From: Gordionus sp. m RMFG-2023
Taxonomy: Eukaryota > Nematomorpha > Gordioida > Chordodea > Parachordodidae
DNA length: 64,000 nucleotides
Direction of reading: 5' to 3'
Assembly: GCF_954871325.1 (NCBI RefSeq)
Contig: NC_088776.1
Location: forward strand, 39,356,508-39,420,507
Of the stretch, positions 24,333 through 36,780 are shown one piece after another (position 1 is the stretch's first letter; each line of letters opens with the position of its first letter). The position numbers and the translations under genes are program-made. The notes under the pieces are model-generated. The model ran no database searches, was not told where the DNA came from, and saw nothing but the letters and a program-made list of their open reading frames with translations.

Positions 24333-24507
24333 CAGTTAATTTACCCTACTGTCAGGGCCTGTTTAATTTAAGAGGGCTTACGGCACCTCTCATGGATAAG
24401 CAAGGATCCACTACATTGACAGTAATTTGCCCTATTGTCAGGGCCCGTTAAATTTAAGAGAGCTTACCCTATCTCTTGTGGATAAAGCTGGTATCCACTA
24501 AATTGAT
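24333..24507. repeat. 87-bp tandem duplication
   Basis: Two adjacent copies share CAGTTAATTTACCCTACTGT / CAGTAATTTGCCCTATTGTC at their starts. Both continue through GGATAAGC...GGATCCACT and GGATAAAGCTGGTATCCACT. They are about 80 percent alike and GC-richer than the surroundings. Function unknown. Confidence 0.75.
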
Positions 24508-24529
24508 AAAGATATATCTTAATAGTAGG

Positions 24530-25500
24530 GTAAGAATTAGAAATTTATATTTAGTAAGAAAAAAAAGGTGTTATTAAAGATATGTGTAATGTATTTAAAT
24601 AAATTGATTTATTATATTTGCTTTAAGCTACAATTTATTATAATAGATAAAAATAGAAAAACATATAAATATATTTTATTACATGAAATAAATCACTTTA
24701 TATTATTGTTCTGAATACATTTCAATATGTAAATAAGAAATAAATAAGTAATAATGATATAGGTAATAGAAGTGTAGACTAAAAAAAAAAATTGGTAATT
24801 TGGAAAAAAAATTTGGATTAAATAAAGAAAAATTAAGATTTAGTAATTGTTAGGTAAAAGAAAAAGAAAGCAGATGTTTTGATAATTGTTAGAAGAAAAG
24901 GGAAAAAGCAGTCAATTTAGTTTAAGGTTAAAAAATAACATGATGAATGTAATGTTATTAAGATTAAGGTTAATTAGTTGTAAGATAATTAAAAAATAAG
25001 ACTAAAAAAGGGAGCGAAAAAAAGAAGGTATAAATTATTATATTATAAAAATTAAATTAAAGGAATTGATAAGGTTTTGAGAAATAGTGGTTAATAGGTA
25101 ATAGAGATAGGAAGAAAAGAATGAGATAATAAATTTAGTGATTAATGAATTCATTAAGGGAGGGGAAAAAAATAAAGATAGAGTTATTTATAGGGATTGG
25201 AGATTAGAAATAGGTTAGGATAATGATATTTAAATATTTGAATATAATAATTGGTTTTCTTCTTAATTTGGTTTATGAAAGGATAATATATATATATATA
25301 AATTTGTCATATAAGATCTGACAAAAATTGTGAGTATGATTCAAAATTAATATACAAGTTGAGTATCTTGTAGAGAAAAATTTCATTAATGTGTAAGTGG
25401 TAATATGAGATGAAGATTGATAAGAGAATCTATAAATAAAAAAAAGATTAAATGAAATAAAAAAATAGCCTGAATCTTGAGAAATGAAGAGATATTGAAT
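24530..25500. other. C-poor, purine-rich plus strand
   Basis: For almost 1 kb the plus strand is made of A, T and G with very few C; only a scattering is visible between 24760 and 25260. No gene is supported. See the findings. Confidence 0.7.
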
Positions 25501-28020
25501 CTTGGATTATGTTTTTCATTCATGTCATTTATTTCACTCATATTCTGGATGTTGAGGAATATTATTTAAAACGATTCAACATCAGCCATTTTCTTCCGCA
25601 GACAAAAAAATCGAATTTCCTAATTTTCACTACAAAGATTTTTTAAATTTGTGCTAGTCTTTTTATTAACACATCACCTGTCAGATTGGCAGGTCATCAA
25701 ATAGGAATGACACATGTTAGATTTATTAAAGCAATTTATTAAATATTCCGAATAATTCGTTTTATTCGAATCGAATAAATGATTATTCGTATTCGGATAA
25801 AAAAAATAATTTATTATTCGAATCGATTTTTTTTGAATAGGCCTAATACCAGGTATCAAAAATTAATGGTTAAAGACTAATATTATCGCTCCCGAAGTGT
25901 CAAACAAATTTTTAATATGCTATTTAATAAATTGGCCAAACAGGCATTGCAAAATTTAATTTGACCAGATTAATAAAAAATATAAATATCCTATATTGAA
26001 AAAAAGATATATGTCCAGACATTGCCTGTTTAATAATATGCATACTACACTAGCATAATGTTGGATAACAGCAAATATACTTGTTCTCAACATTTTCTAG
26101 TATACTAAAACTATTATTTAAAGCGTGAAGTTTACATAGAAAAGATAAAAATTTCCATTTGCAAAACCATACAAAATATTACGACTTATTAATGAGCAGA
26201 ATTTGTTTTGAGTAAAATACTCGTTAACTAAATTATAAAAATAATTTGCTAAATTTTTAATTTTTAGCAACTTGTTTTCAATTGAAATCAATAAGAGATT
26301 AGAGCGCGTCTGAAATAATTTTTTTATTATTTTTAAATATGAAAATCCCTACTCTTCACTTGCGGTAGTTTGAGTTAATGTTAGGTTGAAAAGTTTTGAT
26401 TATTTTTCCAAATTTCTCGAGTTAAAAGATAACACGAATAATCAACGACACAATTCCAATTATTATACATTTTAAATTAATTATTTTTAAAAAAGGAAAT
26501 TTTTTATTTAAAAAATAAATTTTTTCTTTTCTATTTATTTGCCTCTCCAACCTTAATTTTAAACCTACAATAAAAGAATGATTCGCATTATTTTTTCTTT
26601 ATTTATTAAAAAAAAGTATTTTTAAATTTGATCCCCAATGTTTATTTTTTTAACGTAATAAAAAGAATAAAGTAAATATATAATATGAGCATAATTTTTT
26701 CCTTTTATTTAAATAAGCAATTTTAAATTTGCTTCTCGATTTTTTTTTTAACGTAATAAAGATAATATTTAATTTTATATAATGATCTAAGGTTCGGTTT
26801 TTCCTTATAAAAAATGAATTGAGAATTCAATGGAATTACAAAATTCACTATAAGTAAAGGAGAAGATGAGATACGATTGACAAATGTAATTTATTATATA
26901 TGTTCTAGATGGTCAACACTAATTTCAATTTATTCATAATACTAACATCCTGCATTTACTTATTTAGCATAAGCATTTGAAATCAGCCCTTGCTATAAGT
27001 AATTAAATATATGTAAGATTATCGGGCATAATCTTACATTTTCCCCATCTCAGCCTAAAGACGTTTTAAATGACAGTTCTTCGGACTGTTGTGTATGAGT
27101 ACGGCTTGCCAACAAACGTATAAAGGGCTTCTCGGCGATGCGTTTTATCACGTAAAAATATTTAATTTTTTTAAGGTAGTAAAATAATAACGTCGTAAAA
27201 ATTGTATATTCATTTTTTTAGATAGTATAAAGATTATATTTTTTTTTAAGATAGTATAAAGATTGTATTAATTTTATTTAAGAATAATTACAAGGGAAGC
27301 AATGCTTTGCTTCTATGCACGCTTAATCACTTAAGTCATTTTTAAAAGATTTTTATAATGAAATCAATCCAGTATGATATTGTGTAAGCGTATTACCTTC
27401 GTTTTTTTAATAAAAATTACTTCACATTATGTGCTCTCTTAATTATAATAGGGAAATCTATCTGCCTCATTTCGATGGCCTTATGTGTGGCTAAGGTTAG
27501 TCTAATTTTTGAATCAGTTAAGGTTATTTTTGATGGAAAATTCAAGTATAGCTTCTAATCATCTAATATATAATATCCGTAATTTATAGATAGATTTCTT
27601 ATCTTTCTTAATGTAAATTTTAAGTTAGCTTCGATTAAATTTTTTATATAATTTTATGGTAGGCCTTTAAAGTGGCATGATAAATATTGTTTAAAATCTT
27701 AAATTCCAAAAATCTTAAATGACCATAAAATCAAATCGGTATTTTTTTTCTCACAAATATTTGTTGATGAATATTTATAGGCCTAATAAAGAAATATGCA
27801 AATTTTTAAAGGGTCAAGCGCAAAAACAGAAGATATAGGATTTTAACTATTAGGCAATTGCAGTTTTATTTAATATTTAAAATAAAATCTGAAAAAGTTT
27901 TTGGACGGAAGCGAGGGCTTTGATTAATTCAATTGATGAATTGCAATTTCTCTCCTAATAAAAATAACTAAAAAATATAAATCATGGAAAATAAATGAAA
28001 TATAAGATAAAGAAACTAAG
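25501..28020. other. AT-rich DNA, no gene supported
   Basis: At 25740-25850 there is a cluster of ATTCGAATCGA-like repeats, probably a decayed transposon end; similar TTCG-rich text occurs near 51430-51490 and 56420-56540. A GC-richer island at 27050-27160 reads on the minus strand as ALYTFVGKPYSYTTVRRTVI, but it is too short to assign. Confidence 0.4.
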
Positions 28021-28029
28021 TGTGGCATT

Positions 28030-28430
28030 ATCGTATACGATTCAGAGTTTTCTGGCTTATATCTAGAATATTATAAGTATTCATTGTTTGATGAAGAGGA
28101 AATGAGATATTTGAAATTGAAAACTGTATGTTAGAATGCATTATGGCAAGATATATTTATATGGTTTGTGTAAATAATATTTCCTACACAAAGCTAAATT
28201 TAAGAATAAGAGACAAGTATCCCTTATAAATTTGAATATGTTATTTAAGAACAATATAAAAACTTGTATAACTCAAGAATTTTGATTATAATAAATGAAA
28301 TAATTGTTTTACCTACAAAAATTTTTAAATTAAAATTGGAATCTCTCAGCTCAGATAATATATCGTTGATGTTTGAACTGAAAATATTTCTTCCAGATAT
28401 AAACCAGAAAATTCTGAATCGTAGGCGTTT
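28030..28430. repeat. Inverted pair with coding-like text
   Basis: ACGATTCAGAGTTTTCTGGC with TTATATCTAGAATATT at 28038 (plus) recurs inverted near 28385-28425. The plus copy reads GIIVYDSEFSGLYLEYYKYS then LFDEEEMRYLKLKTVC; the minus copy reads NAYDSEFSGLYLEEIFS. Both encode the same short peptide, so this is an inverted duplication of a coding segment of unknown family. Confidence 0.4.
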
Positions 28431-28644
28431 ATGTCACATTTCGATATTATATTTTCTATTTCATTTATTTTCCCCTTCACGAATGATAATAAATCAGAAT
28501 TTTATCCTTTATTTGATGATGGTCTTTATGTACCAATTATTTTTTCGTATTGAAGGTACTAATATACTGTTAACATATTACATAATCGAAAATTAAGAAA
28601 TCATATAGCATCAAAATAAAAGTATATTTCTGATTCATCCATCA

Positions 28645-28738
28645 AGGAGAAATATCCGAGTAGCCCGCCATTCTTGGAGGGTTAGCTGCAGGAGAAATAT
28701 CCGATTCGCTCCGCCATTTTTGAAGGGATAGCTACTAG
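28645..28738. repeat. 47-bp direct repeat, two copies
   Basis: Both copies start AGGAGAAATATCCGA and end GGGTTAGCTGC / GGGATAGCTAC. They are GC-richer than the flanks. Function unknown. Confidence 0.75.
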
Positions 28739-28739
28739 C

Positions 28740-31247
28740 ATAAATAGATGTCTAGTAAAATCAGAATAAATAAATATAAAGTATTTTTCTTAGATTATAC
28801 AAAAAAATGTCGATATATAAAATTCGTTAAAAAAATATCAGTAATTTTGGGGAGGAGTTATAATTCATCGTCTTTATTGTATTACAATATAATTACATTC
28901 TACTGTTTTTTATAGGGTCTAGAAGTTTAAAAATGTTTTAAGGGAAAACATTATAAATGATAAAACGGGTTAACGTGGGAAAACTTTGATAAATAAGAAT
29001 TCTTAGTTATAATTATTTTTATATACAAGGTCACTGTCATTTTTTTTTAAATTCATAATTATTTTAAATAAAAAAATTATAATATACTATATATACATGA
29101 GCTTATAAAAAATGATCCTATTTTGATTATTTTGATAAATAAAATTAATAAAAATAGATATTCGTTTTAAAAAATAATAAATATCTTTAAAAAAATGTCT
29201 GACAATGAATGCAGTGGGTTAATATATAAATTACAAAATCCACTATGTTATATATAATTTAGCTAAAAATGCCAATAAAAAAATGTTGTGATAAATGGAG
29301 TATAAAAAATATCGCCATAATCATTTAAAAAAAACACATGATTAAGGTTCTCTAATTATTAAAAATAATTTTATATGAAAACCAGGGTATAAATAAAATT
29401 GTTGATAAAAAAAGAGATATTGTTTGCATAGATAATATAAACAGTTTTATTATTTTAAAAAAGGACGTAAAAATGATATAAAGGGAACAAGATATATAAT
29501 ATATATTGGTCGAGCTAAATAATTATAAAATAAAGCACCATTGAAACAATATTTAGTATAAGATAATTACTAAATAATAATTTTCATATATATAATTATT
29601 GCCGGAGAAAAATAAACAGGTGGCAGCTTTGTACAAAATATTTAAGAAACACTTCCTCTTTAAATTCTCAGAGGGGAAAAAAGGGTACATTCTATGTGAC
29701 ATTTATTTATATAAAATAAATTTATATTCTGTTTTATTTAACAAAATTTGTTTTTTCTACAGCCAAGTTAAAAGATCAACTTTACTATTATTGAGTACTG
29801 CTTCTATATCTAGGTCCGTGACGAGGTCTTCTCTGGTTCCTAATATTTTTCCTGAGTTGGATGTTTTGAGGGAGCACTAAAAATAAATTGATTATATTAA
29901 TAAATTTTTTTAAAATAGAAAATCGCTAAATCAAGAGGAAAAAATTTATTATGTAAAACCACTTGCTTTTATCAACTATAGTTCATTACTACGAACGTTA
30001 AGAACATTTTATTGAAAAACGAAAGGTCAATTCATGTTAAGATTCCTAACCGCCCAGATTTTATAACAATATTATTATAAATAAAATGTGCTTCAAAATT
30101 AATAAAAGATTATTTCCAAACTCTACAAAAAAATCCAAAGTTCGCCTTGGTAAGATTTTTAAAAAAATTTAAATTAATTAAAATTAGAGATCCGGCACAG
30201 GCCCGAGTTTCCCTTATTTAGACCCAGTCTGTTCTTTTAATATAGCTGGATTTTCTTTAAAAAAATATAATAACGTATTCAAAAACATATTCTACGATAG
30301 AATATAATCCAAAGAAGAAAAACTGTTAAAAATTTAAGGCGAAGTTAATATAGAAAAGTGGATATTTTTTATAAATTACATATTTTATTATGTATTCTGA
30401 TGGATAAATTGCACTTGCTGATATGACATTATCTTTACATAAAATAAGATGATGTAAAATGTTTGCAAATAGTGCAAAGCTAATTTGAGCACGGGGGGGG
30501 GGGGAAGTGAGATAGGGGATTAGATATTGTGTAAATAAAAATTTATTAAGAACATATTGAAAACTTAAAAATAATTTCCAATAATTCGATTTGATCAAGA
30601 GGCTAATTTATTCGAATTCAATAATTTTTCCATTAATTACATATTTGTTTTAGAAACTAGTTATACTTATAATGATAAGACTTCTGGGACTAAAAATTAA
30701 AACAAAAAAATGCGGGAAAATTATAGTTCTATTTTGTAAATTCTTTAAGTATTGTGCGAACGGTTGCTTATTTGTCCGGTCAGATACATTGGGTCAATAT
30801 GATCAAAATCAAATAAATGTTTTTTAAGACAATATTATATTTTTTATATATAATGGTAAAATTAATTTATATTTTTTAAATTTTTTGTCATTCAATAACT
30901 AATATTTCGCTCTCCGTGGCAGAGTCTAGTTCTAATTCATATATTTAATGTTATTATTTTCTTTAATATTTTTTAATCAATTTTCCTGTTGTCAAGATCT
31001 TCAATCGATTTCTGTTTTTGTAGGAATATGAACCCAAATCGACATATTTCTTTCTGAAGAAGTAGAAATAAGAAATGTTGGTAAAATGCCACTTCCACTA
31101 ACTTGAGGCTGAATCTGATTGTTTCTTATGGAAGTTACTGCTTTCCATATAATCTTCTATTAAACTGACTGCTTTTACTCCTGAAAATTAAGGTATCACT
31201 AGAAATATTTTGATAATAACCCCTTTTTAAAATGCCTAATTCTTGTA
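28740..31247. other. AT-rich DNA with few features
   Basis: A run of 13 G lies near 30492-30504. A GC-rich patch at 30187-30235 (CCGGCACAGGCCCGAG) is not assigned. Apart from the possible exon pair at 29599-29880, nothing is supported. Confidence 0.4.
29599..29880 (+). CDS. Possible exon pair, unknown
   Basis: The open frame has two parts of different character. The first reads PEKNKQVAALYKIFKKHFLF then KFSEGKKG. The second reads VKRSTLLLLSTASISRSVTR then SSLVPNIFPELDVLREH and a stop. Between them lies a good 3' splice site (TTTGTTTTTTCTACAG at about 29762). The hydrophobic, Phe/Tyr-rich middle looks like intron read through by chance. It may be two exons of a small gene or one terminal exon from 29763. 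No family recognised. Confidence 0.25.
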   Translation: MPEKNKQVAALYKIFKKHFLFKFSEGKKGYILCDIYLYKINLYSVLFNKICFFYSQVKRSTLLLLSTASISRSVTRSSLVPNIFPELDVLREH

Positions 31248-31255
31248 TTATATCT

Positions 31256-33112
31256 AGGGATGTAAATTTCCCGGAAAACCATAATTGAGGGAAATTTGGG
31301 GAAAACGGGAAATTTCCTTACAAGTCAATATTAATTTTTTTTCCTCATCTTTTATTTGATATCATTTCAATTATTTAATTTGTTATCTTCGTTTGAAACG
31401 ATTCCAGATATCTAAAATCATTGGTCATTATTTGTCTCGTAACATCTAAATCTAGGTATCTAGAAAATCGGTATATAACATCTAATCCTTTATCAACTTC
31501 ATTGTCTTTAAATAAAATCCGCAATATCTTGGGTCAAGTATATGAGCAGAATAATATATGTCCCGGCAACCAAAAAAATTTTGGTTTTTTTTATATATTA
31601 TAAGATCTCTATGATTTTATTCCGCATAGGAGATTTCTCTGATATGAATAAATGCTATAAAACGTTAAATAAGTTTGAATTGTTCGCCTCACTTCCTCCA
31701 TTTATGTAGAAATGACTTTATATTGTACAGATGGGCAAGATCATTTAAAAAAACTTCATTATCAAGAAGATAAAGTTTCTTATCTCTATTTAAAATATGG
31801 AGTATAGCCGAAAACTATTTTTATTTTTTTAACAGACTGTTAATTATCAAAACCATACAGTCCAAAGAGTTGGGTGAGCTAGGCAACTTTAAGGAAACAA
31901 TCCTATTTTTATCTTTAAGTAGTTGTATTTCCTTAAATGTAAAAGAATGTTGAATTTTAGACATATTATAATAATTTAAGCTTTTGCTACTAAAATTTAA
32001 ATTGGAAATATTTTATTTGGTAGATCCTTTTAAAAGCAAATGAAGTCCATGAGATCTTGACCCAATGCATTCGATAACTAAGTATTTATTTATCACAGGT
32101 AGTGTTGTTAAACGGCTCGTTTTGAGCCGATTTTTAAAAACGGCTAATTCAATATTTTAGCCAGGAAAATATTTTCAAGGCTTCGAGATTTCGCTAATAG
32201 ATGCCCAAACCTTTGTTCCTTCTGTAAACAAAATCTTCAGGTTTGCGTAATACTATTCTGGACGAAATATTGAGTTAGCCGTTTTTAAAAATCGGCTCAA
32301 AACGAGCCGTTTAACAACACTACTCACAGGTGTCCAAGGCTTTCTTCATTACCTGCATTATTTATTAGGTTAATTTTTGTTTCTTATTTCTACAATTACA
32401 TTAATAAATTCACTAGATATAGATATCCTCCAGTATGCATTTGGTCCCTGTTTCAATTAATTTATAGAAAATGGGACATGGGTTTGCTATAATAAAATTT
32501 ATAATATATACTACTCTTATATTTATTTGTCCACCCAACAAGAGTCAAATTTTTAATCTTTTAGTTACTATATTTTTAATCCTTTCATATTCACTCTTTA
32601 ACTTTTTACTGAGTTAACATCGTGAGAGCATTTTAAATGCTATTTTTAAAGATTGAAATAATTTATTCCAAATACAAGCTGCATTTTAAAATAAACAATT
32701 TAACATAAAAATGGTGTTGTAAAATTATCAATATATTTCATTATTATTTCAGAAATTTATATTATTATTATTATTAGTTGAATTAAAATTAGAAGAGGAA
32801 GCTGACCTACCCTATCCTTTTAACCTTTTCCTTATATCAATTATTATTAAAAAAATTTAATATATTTCAGCCAATAAAAAAATTTCCTTTCGATGAACAT
32901 TTCTAGGGTTGAGCTATTATTATTTTATCTAAAATGAACGTACATACAAAAAAAAGCCCAATTATGATATATGAACCAAGAGAAAAAAATATTTTTTTAA
33001 AATATAATAAATATTCTGATTCTTTGATCAAAAAAACATAAAATAAAAATTGGGGAAACTATGAAGAAAATTTCGACCCACGAAATTTCTTATCCCTATG
33101 TTAGATCCCTAG
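31256..33112 (-). mobile_element. hAT transposon with 8-bp target duplication and nested MITE
   Basis: The left end is AGGGATGTAAATTTCCCGG. The right end reads, inverted, CTAGGGATCTAACATAGGG. TTATATCT flanks both sides (31248-31255 and 33113-33120), an exact 8-bp duplication. The minus-strand trace YLVIECIGSRSHGLHLLLKG around 32090-32030 matches the hAT core motif usually read as C-x-x-H-x-L-x-L-x-x-KD. The rest of the transposase is badly decayed. The 223-bp MITE at 32101-32323 is inserted in it, so the MITE is younger. Confidence 0.7.
32101..32323. mobile_element. hAT MITE, 223 bp, exact target duplication
   Basis: Ends are AGTGTTGTTAAACGGCTC and GAGCCGTTTAACAACACT, with inverted repeats of about 56 bp. 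TCACAGGT lies at 32093-32100 and 32324-32331. It carries no coding sequence. It is the same length as the copy at 40208-40430, which is in the opposite orientation. Confidence 0.9.
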
Positions 33113-33117
33113 TTATA

Positions 33118-33312
33118 TCTGCGAGATATCAGCTGTAAGTTTAAAATATTTCGACTTATTAGAGGAAATAAGTTAAGATTCAAAGTCTTTAGTATTAAAT
33201 AATTTGAAGCTCTAAAGCAACTTCATCTCGCCAAGGAACATATAAAAGAAGATGTTCTCGATAACATTTGTAATTCTTGTTGTAGTAGATTAAATAGGAA
33301 AAGTTAAATTAA
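33118..33312. repeat. Inverted flank, left copy
   Basis: About 195 bp that matches the reverse complement of 35036-35246. Shared text includes GCTCTAAAGCAACTTCATCT and TTGTAATTCTTGTTGTAGTA. The pair encloses the Ty3/gypsy fossil. Confidence 0.7.
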
Positions 33313-35035
33313 ACCTTTTCTTCGACAACGCAAATAGCCAATCAATAAATACATTATAATGGGGAAGGGGCTAAATATATTTAGGAAGGAAGTAGATGAG
33401 AAAATTTTTATAATTGGAAGAATAAAAGGTATGTAGAGATTACAATCTTGATTAATACTCCACACAAACGAAAAAGTAAACGACAATTACATATATGTAT
33501 GCAAGATTCTATATTGAGTAGTAATTGAAAATTTTATAAACAAGTTTATCAACGATCTCTAATTTGATTGATGCGCGCTATCTCAACCTTATGGTCTAAC
33601 TTGATTTCCCACATGACATTACTGATCCCACCAATGACAGTCCCCTCATGCCAATCTTGATTTGTGCCCACTTTCACAAAAACAGAGTTACCTCTAGTTA
33701 ATTCTCTTCAATTAATTCTTTTAAAATCTGGCCTAACATCACAGTCATTATTTTCTAACAAACTCCATTTCCATCTCAATTTCATACCCAATAATCTAGA
33801 TGCAGGTGAAAGTTTTGTTACCGAATGCCCCACATTGTAATAATTTAATAAAACATCTGCTAACATAAGCTCATCCCATCCCCTTAATTTATAAATCATA
33901 TTTTTTGATGTGCGTACAGCTCTTTCCGCCATTCCATTAGAGGACGGGTGATATGGTAATATGAATAATACCCTCATTTTGCAAAAAAATTTTATATAAT
34001 AAGACCTAAATGATGGTCCATTATCTGATACCAATTCTAGAAGATAACCAAATCTAAAAAAAACTTTATTTAATTCAATTATAGTGGTTATGTTTTTAAC
34101 CTTGTTAATTTCGAGCCATCGAGAGTACCCATTAATAATTAACAATCCGTAAAAATTCTTAATAGGTCCAAAAAAATAAGTGTAAATTTGATACCAGGGT
34201 TTATCTGGCAGCACCCAGATTTTGTCTATCTCTTGGTAATGTAAAATATCTTTTCATAGTATCATCCTAAAAATCCCAATATGTCCTTCATGAAACTCAG
34301 AGCATATTTTTCCTTAGTTTTTGAGGAATAATAATCTGTCTTCCTTTAAGCATACAATCATTTTTTTATTTTCAAAACATTTTGTGTCTTATATTCTTTT
34401 ATTTGTGAATAATTGCCATCTTTATTCAAAAAATATTATTTAACTTTGATGAGTTCTGAGTCTACCAATGTAGCTCTTTCATTTAAATCACTAATAATTT
34501 TTGATCATTATTAACATAATCCACATTAAAAAAACAAATAATATCTTCATTACCTTCCAATAATTAATATTAAAATCATATCCAGCTAAACACAAAGCCC
34601 ATTTTTGTAACCTCAGTGACATATTATAAAGTTTCACAGGATATGCCCCAAATAAATTAACAAGCGGTTTATGAACTAAATATTCTCTCCATTTTTTAAC
34701 TGCCAAAAAAATAGCGAATCCTTCTTTCTCAATAATAAAAATTTTTTCAGAACCTGAACATACTTTGGACATGAATTTAATAGGCCTCTCATGACCATCT
34801 TCTTCAAAATGGAATATTACTGCTCCCATACCCTTATTCGAAGCATCAGTCGAAATAAACAACTTCCTACCTCTATCATAATGTGCTAAAATACACAATC
34901 TTCTTCTAATCTCACAAAAGCGTTCCCCCAATAAAAATGTTTCCCCTTCTTAAGTAGATCACATAACTTATATACCAATTTCGAAAAACCTCTAATAATA
35001 ATTCATGAGCCTCAACCGTGGCTTTTTGCGTTCTC
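33313..35035 (-). mobile_element. Ty3/gypsy-type retroelement fossil (RNase H and integrase parts)
   Basis: The minus strand keeps two recognisable Pol parts in the order expected for Ty3/gypsy: RNase H (34931-34491) and then integrase (34214-33708). Reverse transcriptase, Gag and protease were not recognised, and no long terminal repeats were found. It is broken, with several breaks, and looks old. Inverted 200-bp copies flank it (33118-33312 and 35036-35246), which is not usual for an LTR element. The fossil was therefore probably caught inside a later rearrangement or another element. Confidence 0.75.
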
Positions 35036-35246
35036 GAAGAAAAGGTTTAATTTAATTTTTTGCAATTTTAATCTACTACAACAAGAATTACAATATTATC
35101 GAGAACATATTCTTTAATATGTCCCTTGGTGAGATGAAGTTGCTTTAGAAGCTTAAATTTTTTTTTCAGTATACACTTTAAATTTACTATTACTAACACA
35201 AATAAAGCTAAATATTTTAAACTCACATCTATCTCACAGATAATAA
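35036..35246. repeat. Inverted flank, right copy
   Basis: Inverted partner of 33118-33312. It abuts the MITE at 35267. Confidence 0.7.
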
Positions 35247-35266
35247 CTGAGGTTAATGAAATCTGA

Positions 35267-35458
35267 GGTGTTGTTAAACGGCTAACTCAATATTTTAGCC
35301 AAAAAATATTGCCTAAGCCTCGAGATTTCGATAATATATGTCTAATCCTTTGTTCCTTCTATGAGCAAAATCTTCAGGCTTGCGTAATATTTTTCTGGAT
35401 AAAATATTGAGTTAGTCGTTTTTAAAAATCGACTCAAAACGAGCCGTTTAACAACACT
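35267..35458. mobile_element. hAT MITE, shortened at its left end
   Basis: Same family as 32101-32323. The right end is complete (GAGCCGTTTAACAACACT). The left inverted repeat lacks the segment around CGTTTTGAGCCGATTT. Flanks AAATCTGA and AATTTCGA differ at two positions and may be the worn target duplication. Confidence 0.75.
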
Positions 35459-35565
35459 AATTTCGACAATACGATACTATACTGGATATAAATAATAATA
35501 TAAATGATAACATTAGCTAGTATAGATGATATAGATGTAAATATAGATAATAGTATAGGGATACC

Positions 35566-36110
35566 CCCATTTTAGAAAAAACCTCTCCCACCGCTATAAC
35601 TCAAAAAAACATCTTCCCCATCATACTACCTGAAAATTTGTATACAGAATTAATATATTCCCTAAATCCTGAGCAAAAAATTTATCTAATGAACGTCATG
35701 TCTTTATTTGCCTCTAGTGCTCAGTTGCCCTTCTATCATTTTGTTAGTGGTAGTGCAGGAGTAGGTAAAAGCGTTTTAATAATAGTTTTGTACCAATCAC
35801 TGAAACGAAGATTTAGATTGATATATGAACTAAGTGACTTTTTGATATATTAGTTTGTGCACCAACTGGTAAAGCAGCTTACGCAATAGGAAGAATAACC
35901 CTCTATTCAGCTTTTTGTCTACCTATAACATAAATCCTTCAAGAAACCAGTATACTATCCAGTGCCAACCACTTTGAATTTTTATCATGCCTAATTATTT
36001 CAGTCTTACATATTCGTGTAATATATAGTAGCCCTACAAGATCTTTAAGTACGTTAATACAATTTCTTGAAAATCAGAATCATATTAAATAACTCCATGA
36101 TTATCTGGCT
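35566..36110 (+). pseudogene. Pif1-like helicase piece
   Basis: The frame reads LYTELIYSLNPEQKIYLMNV, then FYHFVSGSAGVGKSVL with a P-loop (GSAGVGKS), and after a frame change CAPTGKAAYAIGRITLYSAF followed by CLPI. LN-x-E-Q-x-x...FVSG-x-AG-x-GKS and C-A-P-T-G-x-A-A-x-x-I-x-G-x-T-L-H-S-x-F are motifs I and Ia of Pif1-family helicases, as found in Helitrons and in related mobile-element helicases. The ATPase Walker B and later motifs are missing. It differs from the helicase at 8995-9400 in sequence, so at least two lineages are present. Confidence 0.65.
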
Positions 36111-36411
36111 GTTCTTGTGCTAAGTGTTAAATAAAATAGATCATCGAATAAATATATAACAAATTGTATCTAATTTTTTTAACCTTGAATATGGCTCCTA
36201 TTGAAATGAAGATTGATAAATTTGTAAAATTTTTTAGGAACATATATGTTTTATAAAATGTGATAACGTTTGTCCCGCATAGTACCGCTTTTTAACAATT
36301 TAATATTTAAAAATCCCGCAAACTGACTTATAGAATATGGCAGGTCTAATCAAGGTATACATATAAATGAATATTAATTCATAATATTTAAAAAGCTTAT
36401 GTATTTCCTAA

Positions 36412-36780
36412 TCATGAGTCATGATACAAGCGTTTGAGGAAAAAATTAAGGAACTATTAAAGATCAGCTTAATAAAATTAAGCTGGGCAAACCATCAGGA
36501 TTTGGAGGATCCAAAGCACCTAATAAATATCTAGAATATATTAAATTTGCTCACTCAATAATAGATGTCAATTTTTCCTCACATTTAAGTCTCTTAGATA
36601 TTTTTACTATATTTGGAATATAGACAACAACAGCATTAAAACTATCTGTTGAACTATCCATGACTGTTGGGTCCATAAATTTAACATATTCTTCCAGATA
36701 TTTATAAGGTGTTTTGGACCCTCCAGAACCTTATAGTTTGCCCACCTTAATTTTATTAAGATATGTCATGATTAGGAAAC
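36412..36780. repeat. Inverted duplication of a MADF-like coding segment
   Basis: The plus copy (36412-36600) reads NKIKLGKPSGFGGSKAPNKY then LEYIKFAHSIID. The minus copy (36780-36620) reads NKIKVGKL then GSGGSKTPYKYLEEYVKF then MDPTVMDSSTDSFN. The pattern K-x-G-x-SG-x-GG-S...Y-x-x-x-x-F-x-D-P resembles the end of a MADF/SANT DNA-binding domain, as in host regulators and in the accessory gene of PIF/Harbinger transposons. The two arms nearly touch, so the DNA could form a hairpin. The source gene is unknown. Confidence 0.45.

Noticed and set aside
27050-27165. GC-richer island with minus-strand text GKPYSYTTVRRTVI
   Set aside because: Too short, with no second motif or splice context to support an exon.
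28264-28596. 110-codon plus-strand open frame with hydrophobic segments
   Set aside because: Antisense to a coding-like segment that is duplicated in inverted form nearby; composition fits chance.
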